Assembly (NCBI GenBank): GCA_043738625.1
Contig: JAYUFR010000238.1
Coordinates: 1-11,138, forward strand
Length of the DNA stretch: 11,138 nt
DNA from: JANYCD01 sp043738625
GTDB taxonomy: Bacteria; Pseudomonadota; Gammaproteobacteria; Burkholderiales; Rhodocyclaceae
Reading direction: 5' to 3'
The notes beneath the pieces were generated by a model, which had not been told where the DNA came from, searched no databases, and saw nothing but the letters and a program-made list of their open reading frames with translations. Position numbers and translations under genes: made by a program. Shown here piece after piece: positions 7,164-11,138 of the stretch (positions are counted from its first letter, which is position 1; each line of letters starts with the position of its first letter).

Positions 7164-8276
7164 TTATTCAAGCCCAAGCCGCGGAATGCGTCCGCTGAGG
7201 ATCAGCGTCATGCTGCCGGTGCCACGGCTTTCCGGCGATGTACCGAGGCGCGCGTGAACCGCGACCGGCTGAATGCGATGCCAATGTTCATTGGCCGCGC
7301 CGCTGGGATAAACAATTTTCGAAGGGGAGGAAACATCCCAGACATCCGTTTCAATGCGGTTGGGGCCGCGCCACACGCCGAGCCCCTTGCGGTCGTCGTA
7401 GCCGCCGCTATAGCCCAGCCCCTGCATGGCGATGGCCGAACCGATGGCTGCGCTGCGCAGTACGAAATCGGTTCCACCCTCAAGCCGTGCGGTCAATGTC
7501 GCCACTTGAAAACGCCGCGTTCCGGCATGCAGCGTCGCTTCCAGTTGCAAGTCCTTCACCGACAAGGTTTCGCCGCTGTTGAGGTCACGCACAACACCGG
7601 TGGTGTAGCTGGGTTCTCCCTCGCGTTTGCTGAGCAGCACATGGCCCGCATGGGCATCGGTGGAGAAGAACAGAAAGGCCATGGTGAAGCCGCGCTCATC
7701 GAGCGGTTCAGCTTCGCCGGTGACGGGTTCCCTGACGCCGATGCGTGGGCGCACGCCCCACGAATGATCGCGGCATGCCCACCACTGATTGACGTCTACA
7801 CGCTGGCCTTCCAACTCTAGCCAGCCGCTGGCGGTACCGATCTGGTCGAAGCGCTGGTAATCCTCGACAACTCTTCCGCGCACCCGTTTGAAATGAGGTT
7901 GCTCTTCGTGCGCGGGGGCAATGCCATCCCAAGTGATTTCGCCGCGCATATGCGCGCCGGCATCAATGTGCAGGCCGAACTTCTGCAATGGTTGGATGAT
8001 ATCGACGGAGAGCGGGCCGCATTTAGTATCCATGCCGGCTCCCAGCGGGCGCGATACACGCACGTTGTGCTGCTTGCCGCCATACACCACAACCGCGGCG
8101 CCATCCAGAACGTCCATGTTGCGGTACGCGCCCATCGTGATTTGTGCCGCAGCCGATCCGTCCGGCGCATAGAGCGCAAACCAGTAGCGGTCGAAAAAGC
8201 GCGGGTCGCTGGTGCCGACATGGTCGAACGTCGTCGGGAGCTGGTGCCAAAGGGTATCGTCGAGTGACGTGAGCAT
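7164..8276 (-). CDS. AttH/CrtC-like lipocalin-fold protein (DUF7064/DUF7065 type)
   Basis: Protein of 370 residues, no signal peptide or membrane segment. The N-terminal part (HQLPTTFDHVGTSDPRFFDRYW, residues 11-32 in two runs) looks like the DUF7065 start. The centre has WWACRDHSWG at 165-174; a DHSWG motif is the hallmark I know from AttH, hydroxyneurosporene synthase CrtC and related double-lipocalin folds. The C-terminal half has repeated strand-like stretches and a TDVWDVSSP segment, as expected for DUF7064. CrtC hydrates a carbon-carbon double bond, but most relatives have no proven activity, so a role in binding or converting a hydrophobic substrate is only a guess. ATG 8276 is 5 bp after the upstream stop, which fixes it inside the operon. 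Similar proteins are often seen in lipid, terpenoid or steroid catabolic clusters; this statement is from memory. Confidence 0.7.
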   Translation of the reverse strand: MLTSLDDTLWHQLPTTFDHVGTSDPRFFDRYWFALYAPDGSAAAQITMGAYRNMDVLDGAAVVVYGGKQHNVRVSRPLGAGMDTKCGPLSVDIIQPLQKFGLHIDAGAHMRGEITWDGIAPAHEEQPHFKRVRGRVVEDYQRFDQIGTASGWLELEGQRVDVNQWWACRDHSWGVRPRIGVREPVTGEAEPLDERGFTMAFLFFSTDAHAGHVLLSKREGEPSYTTGVVRDLNSGETLSVKDLQLEATLHAGTRRFQVATLTARLEGGTDFVLRSAAIGSAIAMQGLGYSGGYDDRKGLGVWRGPNRIETDVWDVSSPSKIVYPSGAANEHWHRIQPVAVHARLGTSPESRGTGSMTLILSGRIPRLGLE

Positions 8277-8281
8277 GATGC

Positions 8282-8728
8282 CTAGCTGGTCTGTTTGGGC
8301 GTCGCGCCGGACAGGCGCATGGGATAGCGCGTGGTGCGGTCTGACAGATGTTGCAGTATTTTTTCGCGGACGGGTGGAGTTAACGTGTCAGCCAGGCACT
8401 CGGTGGTCAATTGGCGCAATTGCTGGTTGAAAGTGTCGACCGCAAGAATGTCAGTTTGATTCAGCGGAGCCTCAGCCAATGCAGCCTCGATGCGGCGCCG
8501 CAATGCTTCGCAGACATCCGGGCGGGCGCTGAAAAGCAGTTCCACAGTGGCGCCATTGTCCCAGTCGAGAAAGCCGGGAACGTTGTGCCAGTTTTTGGAC
8601 AGCATGCGTACATTGCTGACCAGACTTCTCAATATTTCGAGTGCATGGCCGCTGTGAACTTCAGGCGCAACCGTTTCCTCAAGCACACGGCACATGCCGT
8701 CAAGCTGCTCGGTGATGCTCGGTCGCAT
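8282..8728 (-). CDS. DUF6285-type small protein, likely partner of the upstream phosphotransferase (LvaB-like)
   Basis: Soluble, mostly helical protein of 148 residues without catalytic motifs, signal peptide or membrane segment. The order LEETVAPEV then HALEILRSLVSNVRMLSKN then a charged helix RPDVCEALRRRIEAALAE fits DUF6285. It starts at ATG 8728, whose A is also the last base of the kinase gene's TGA (TGATG), so translation is tightly coupled to the kinase. In levulinate catabolism the small protein LvaB must be present for the APH-type kinase LvaA to work, and I recall that LvaB falls in this family. I therefore infer a subunit or activator of the adjacent kinase. A frame open to 8947 adds 73 residues inside the kinase gene and is not credible. 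The C terminus (RLSGATPKQTS) is low in structure. Confidence 0.72.
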   Translation of the reverse strand: MRPSITEQLDGMCRVLEETVAPEVHSGHALEILRSLVSNVRMLSKNWHNVPGFLDWDNGATVELLFSARPDVCEALRRRIEAALAEAPLNQTDILAVDTFNQQLRQLTTECLADTLTPPVREKILQHLSDRTTRYPMRLSGATPKQTS

Positions 8729-9801
8729 CAGTCCGCCTCTTTCATCAGGGTGAACATGTTCTGGAACAGCCACACCGGCGTGTGATAAATGCGATTCAAG
8801 GTTCCCGCGACGAAGGCATGCATGCCGGTGAGGATGATGACCGAAAGTTTCCAGCAAGAGAAAACATTCCACCACAGCAGCTCGCGCGGATCGACGTAGC
8901 GGCCGGTGGCTTCGGTATAGGCACGAACGATCTGTTCGCGTTCCCACACACCGCGGATCTGATGCTCGCGTGCCCGTGCCGGGTTGGTGATCCAGCCCAG
9001 GTCTTCGAGTGGGTCACCCAAATGCGCCGTTTCCCAATCCAGCATCGCCGTGATCTCATCGCCCATCAGCAATGCGTTGCCGGGCTTGAAGTCGCCATGC
9101 ACGAGCACGGAACCGGCCGAGAGCGGTGCACGTTGGCGCAACCAGTCGAGTATCAGCTCCATCTCCGGCAGTGGTTCGAGTTGCACGCGGCGAAACTCGG
9201 CCTCCCATTGCTTGAGCTCCGTTATTGCTCCGTTGTTGCCCGGGTCGCCGAGATCTCGTGCAAGTCCTGTCTTGTGCACATCGACCTTTTGTATTCTGGC
9301 CAGCAATTCGATGAAGCCTCTGGCCAGATGCAGACGCTGCTCCAAGGGTCGCGAACCGTTGAGGACGTACCAGTCGCAACTGCCTTCGACGACATCCATG
9401 ATCATGGATGGGCTGCCAAAGACGGTGCCTGCCGAATCAACCCAGCGTACCGGCGGCGCCGGAACCGATGTCGCTTCCAGTGCACGCAGCACCTGAAATT
9501 CGCGTTCGCGATCCGTCACCAACAGGCTGCCAGCCGGATCACGCCGTAACAGCATGCGTCGCGACTTCATGGCGCCGCGCTCCCGCCATTCGGCAAGAAA
9601 CATCCAGTTTTCGCGTGACAGGCCGGTGGAGGTGCGAACCAGTTGACTCACTCGGATGTCGCTTGATTCGGGCAGTTCGCCAAGTAGAACGGACGCCAGT
9701 TTGTTTTCCAGCAACGCCTGCTGATCGGTGGCCGGATCGGTGCCATCCGTCGACGGTTTCTCTCTGACGGGCATGGCGACGGCCACTGTGCTTGCCAGCA
9801 T
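8728..9801 (-). CDS. APH-fold phosphotransferase, ACAD10/LvaA-like
   Basis: Kinase-fold protein of 357 residues. The catalytic loop HGDFKPGN is at 235-242 (D237 as base, N242 as metal ligand) and the second metal motif DWE at 255-257 is followed by AHLGDPLEDLGW. A nucleotide loop TGLSRENW is near 59-66 and MLLRRDP at 83-89. The HGDFKPGN and DWETAHLGDPLEDLGW pattern is that of ACAD10/11-type phosphotransferases. These, and LvaA, phosphorylate the hydroxyl of 4-hydroxyacyl-CoAs rather than aminoglycosides, so drug resistance is unlikely. ATG 9801 lies 1 bp after the upstream stop (TGACATG); an internal ATG at 9774 (MPVREK) is possible because the first 10 residues look non-conserved. It overlaps the DUF6285 gene by one base. 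No acyl-CoA dehydrogenase domain or gene accompanies it, unlike ACAD10 or the lva operon. Confidence 0.85.
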   Translation of the reverse strand: MLASTVAVAMPVREKPSTDGTDPATDQQALLENKLASVLLGELPESSDIRVSQLVRTSTGLSRENWMFLAEWRERGAMKSRRMLLRRDPAGSLLVTDREREFQVLRALEATSVPAPPVRWVDSAGTVFGSPSMIMDVVEGSCDWYVLNGSRPLEQRLHLARGFIELLARIQKVDVHKTGLARDLGDPGNNGAITELKQWEAEFRRVQLEPLPEMELILDWLRQRAPLSAGSVLVHGDFKPGNALLMGDEITAMLDWETAHLGDPLEDLGWITNPARAREHQIRGVWEREQIVRAYTEATGRYVDPRELLWWNVFSCWKLSVIILTGMHAFVAGTLNRIYHTPVWLFQNMFTLMKEAD

Positions 9802-9802
9802 G

Positions 9803-10399
9803 TCAGGCGGCTACTTTTTCACGCGCGTCTTCTGGCAGGAATTCCTTTGCAGCCTCGACGCGCATGGCGAGCGTTACAACATCGGCAAGCGCCGGCTTCT
9901 CGATTTTGGGCCGGTCGAGTTCGTACACATCCTCGCCGATCATGATGCCATCCGCGTTGTAAGGCCAGAACATCGCGAGTGGGCTGCTTTGAACATAAAT
10001 GGTCTCGGCTTCGAATGGTCCCGTATTGCCTTCGGTGGCAAGCTTGGCGCCCGACACGAAGCGCACCAGGGTTGAGTAGGACGATACGCCCCAATCGTTC
10101 ACCATCAGCTGCTCGTCATTCAGCATGATGACTTCACGATTGACGGCATCGTAGTAACCCTGCACTGCATCCAGTCCTTCATAGGTTGCTATTTCCGCGC
10201 CATGGCGTTTCACATGGTAGAGCGGATTTTTTACGGTGCGCTTTGGGGTAAGGATGTCCTGATCGCGATTGGAGAATTCGAAGGCGGCGTGTTCGTAGTA
10301 ATTGTTCAGGATCGCTTTTCGATGCGGATTGGTTTCGTCGGCGACAGCCGTGCGTGTCCTGCGCATGTACTCGATGAATTTGTCCAGATACTTGCTCAT
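9803..10399 (-). CDS. SnoaL/NTF2-like protein
   Basis: Protein of 198 residues and first gene of the six-gene operon. A helical N terminus (YLDKFIEYMRRTRTAVADETNP in two short helices) is followed by the NTF2 cone pattern: HAAFEFSNRDQDILTP, then GLDAVQGYYDAVNREVIM, then strands VSSYSTLVRFVSG and AETIYVQSSPLAMFWPYN. The fold is shared by SnoaL cyclases, ketosteroid isomerase, limonene epoxide hydrolase and many catabolic helper proteins, and no active-site set is clear enough to choose among them. ATG 10399 has a strong Shine-Dalgarno site nine bases upstream. The C-terminal 30 residues (KPALADVVTLAMRVEAAKEF) are helical and extend beyond the usual 130-150-residue domain. Being first and with the best ribosome site, it may be made in the largest amount. 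Confidence 0.72.
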   Translation of the reverse strand: MSKYLDKFIEYMRRTRTAVADETNPHRKAILNNYYEHAAFEFSNRDQDILTPKRTVKNPLYHVKRHGAEIATYEGLDAVQGYYDAVNREVIMLNDEQLMVNDWGVSSYSTLVRFVSGAKLATEGNTGPFEAETIYVQSSPLAMFWPYNADGIMIGEDVYELDRPKIEKPALADVVTLAMRVEAAKEFLPEDAREKVAA

Positions 10400-10408
10400 G
10401 ATTTTTGA

Positions 10409-10415
10409 TCCTTCT
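10409..10415 (-). promoter_or_regulatory. Strong ribosome binding site of the six-gene operon
   Basis: The minus strand reads AGAAGGA, ending 9 nt before the ATG at 10399. It is the best Shine-Dalgarno site in the operon; the downstream genes rely on overlaps or very short gaps. Confidence 0.7.
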
Positions 10416-10469
10416 GTAGTTGTCTGTCAGTTGCTTTTTTAACGACCAAATCAAACTTAAAATGGTACA

Positions 10470-10489
10470 GACCGAACGATCACTCGGTC
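10470..10489. promoter_or_regulatory. TetR-style operator over the operon start site
   Basis: GACCGAACGATCACTCGGTC is an inverted repeat: outer arms GACCGA/TCGGTC match perfectly and the centre GATC is itself a palindrome, with only the two AC pairs unmatched. This size and the CCGA...TCGG pattern are typical of TetR-family operators. It starts 3 bp downstream of the -10 box, so a bound protein would cover the transcription start and block RNA polymerase. The likely binder is the TetR protein encoded at the far end of the operon; that is inference. Confidence 0.65.
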
Positions 10490-10492
10490 ACT

Positions 10493-10522
10493 ATTATTCA
10501 TTACCGACGTCTGCCTTGTCAA
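10493..10522 (-). promoter_or_regulatory. Sigma-70 promoter of the six-gene operon
   Basis: On the minus strand TTGACA (plus 10517-10522, perfect -35) is followed after 18 bp by AATAAT (plus 10493-10498, five of six for -10). Expected start of RNA is near 10486, giving a leader of about 87 nt before the ATG at 10399. It is the strongest promoter-like sequence in the window. Confidence 0.7.
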
Positions 10523-10533
10523 TCCAAATTCTA

Positions 10534-10547
10534 GCCGTCAGGACGGC
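10534..10547. repeat. Inverted repeat upstream of the operon promoter
   Basis: GCCGTC, AG, GACGGC: perfect 6-bp GC-rich arms with 2 bp between them, 11 bp upstream of the -35 box. The site suits an activator or second regulator, but it may also belong to the divergent uvrB side or be chance. Confidence 0.35.
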
Positions 10548-10634
10548 ATCCGGAAACGTATTCTGACCCCTGTGGCCAGCTCTTGGCATTCTTGCCGGAA
10601 AACTCAGTCTTGGTAAGGGGTTTGAGCGGACGGG

Positions 10635-10643
10635 TGCTATACT
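10635..10643 (+). promoter_or_regulatory. Extended -10 promoter of uvrB
   Basis: TGCTATACT combines a TGn extension with TATACT (five of six). No good -35 stands at 16-18 bp, which is common for extended -10 promoters. RNA would start near 10650, leaving a leader of about 107 nt before the uvrB ATG. Confidence 0.5.
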
Positions 10644-10756
10644 TTTCGCCCTCCAAACAGGCCTTCTTCGTTTCTTCTAGGAAACAGAGAATGCCTGCCG
10701 AAAAGACTCACCACCCATGAAAAACAGCTGTACGACCAATCAAAGGCATCAAAACA

Positions 10757-11138
10757 ATGGGTGACATCATCCAGTTTCCCAACGGGGTGTTCCGCCTGCA
10801 TCAACCTTTTCTTCCCGCGGGCGACCAACCGCAGGCCATCGACAAGCTGGTCGATGGAATCGAGGACGGACTGTCCTTTCAAACCCTGCTCGGGGTCACC
10901 GGTTCGGGCAAGACCTACACCATGGCCAACGTCATCGCCCGACTCGGCAGGCCGGCGCTGGTAATGGCGCCCAACAAGACGCTGGCAGCGCAGCTCTATT
11001 CGGAATTTCGCGAGTTCTTTCCCGAGAATGCGGTCGAGTACTTCGTTTCCTACTACGACTATTACCAGCCGGAGGCTTACGTGCCGGCGCGCGACCTGTT
11101 CATCGAAAAAGACTCGTCGATCAACGAGCACATCGAAC
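10757..11138 (+). CDS. uvrB: Excinuclease ABC subunit B, UvrB (3' end outside window)
   Basis: DNA-damage verification helicase of nucleotide excision repair, working with UvrA and UvrC in the cytoplasm. The 127 visible codons start at ATG 10757 (MGDIIQFPNG). AGDQPQAI at 21-28 is the conserved Q-motif region, the Walker A box GVTGSGKT is at 46-53, and APNKTLAAQLYSEF at 71-84 is helicase motif Ia. YFVSYYDYYQPEAYVP at 95-110 is the start of the beta-hairpin that inserts between DNA strands. Full UvrB has about 670 residues, so most of the protein is beyond the edge. A weak AAGG lies 10 bp before the start. It diverges from the catabolic operon and has no clear SOS box. Confidence 0.97.
   Translation, partial: MGDIIQFPNGVFRLHQPFLPAGDQPQAIDKLVDGIEDGLSFQTLLGVTGSGKTYTMANVIARLGRPALVMAPNKTLAAQLYSEFREFFPENAVEYFVSYYDYYQPEAYVPARDLFIEKDSSINEHIE

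Larger units (their letters stand above)
10400..10756. other. Intergenic regulatory region between the six-gene operon and uvrB
   Basis: About 357 bp with no convincing protein gene. The half near the operon holds its ribosome site, leader, operator and sigma-70 promoter, then the GCCGTC/GACGGC repeat. The half near uvrB holds an extended -10 element at 10635-10643 and a short open frame at 10717-10764 that overlaps the uvrB start. I see no LexA box of the CTGT-N8-ACAG type, tRNA or riboswitch. Confidence 0.6.

Noticed and set aside
6305..7198. Plus-strand frame of 297 codons opposite the CoA-transferase gene
   Set aside because: It is an antisense shadow of the conserved CaiB/BaiF frame; no motif and no ribosome site.
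8728..9801. Aminoglycoside resistance kinase
   Set aside because: The fold and HGD loop are shared, but the DWETAHLGDPLEDLGW pattern and the CoA-linked neighbours point to the ACAD10/LvaA group.
10728..10745. Possible LexA box starting with CTGT before uvrB
   Set aside because: CTGT at 10728-10731 is not followed by ACAG after 8 bp (the sequence there is TCAA).

Overview
The window looks like the chromosome of a GC-rich proteobacterium, most likely a betaproteobacterium. The NudC and UvrB sequences are proteobacterial in type, genes are dense and often overlap, and starts are mostly ATG with one GTG. The genus cannot be fixed from this sequence. No tRNA, rRNA, insertion sequence, CRISPR array or phage gene was seen.

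Left part (1-3504): the 5' two thirds of nudC (NAD-capped RNA/NADH hydrolase) runs leftward off the window. Divergent from it is a two-gene unit for a molybdenum hydroxylase of the isoquinoline 1-oxidoreductase type: a small [2Fe-2S] subunit and a large molybdopterin subunit with a Tat signal. A perfect inverted repeat lies in the shared 119-bp spacer. The large-subunit gene meets a DMT/EamA transporter gene tail to tail, overlapping it by 14 bp.

Middle (3491-5178): the EamA transporter (leftward) and a TetR-family regulator (rightward) diverge from a gap of about 130 bp.

Right part (5188-10399): six tightly packed leftward genes form what looks like one operon. In transcription order they are a SnoaL/NTF2-like protein, an APH-fold phosphotransferase, a DUF6285-type small protein, an AttH/DUF7064-like lipocalin-fold protein, a class III (CaiB/BaiF) CoA-transferase and a two-hot-dog MaoC-type hydratase. 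Gaps run from -8 to +5 bp. The operon is headed by a good sigma-70 promoter (TTGACA, 18 bp, AATAAT) with a 20-bp TetR-style inverted repeat over the expected start site. The pairing of an APH kinase with a DUF6285 protein recalls LvaA/LvaB of levulinate catabolism, where a hydroxyacyl-CoA is phosphorylated. I therefore infer CoA-dependent breakdown of an unidentified hydroxy- or oxo-acid, with CoA loaded by the class III transferase, the hydroxyl phosphorylated by the kinase pair and an enoyl-CoA hydrated by the MaoC protein. No acyl-CoA dehydrogenase, thiolase or acyl-CoA ligase is in the window. This is the best candidate for a poorly described system here.

Far right (10400-11138): a regulatory gap of about 357 bp, then the first 127 codons of uvrB (nucleotide excision repair), transcribed rightward and cut by the window edge.
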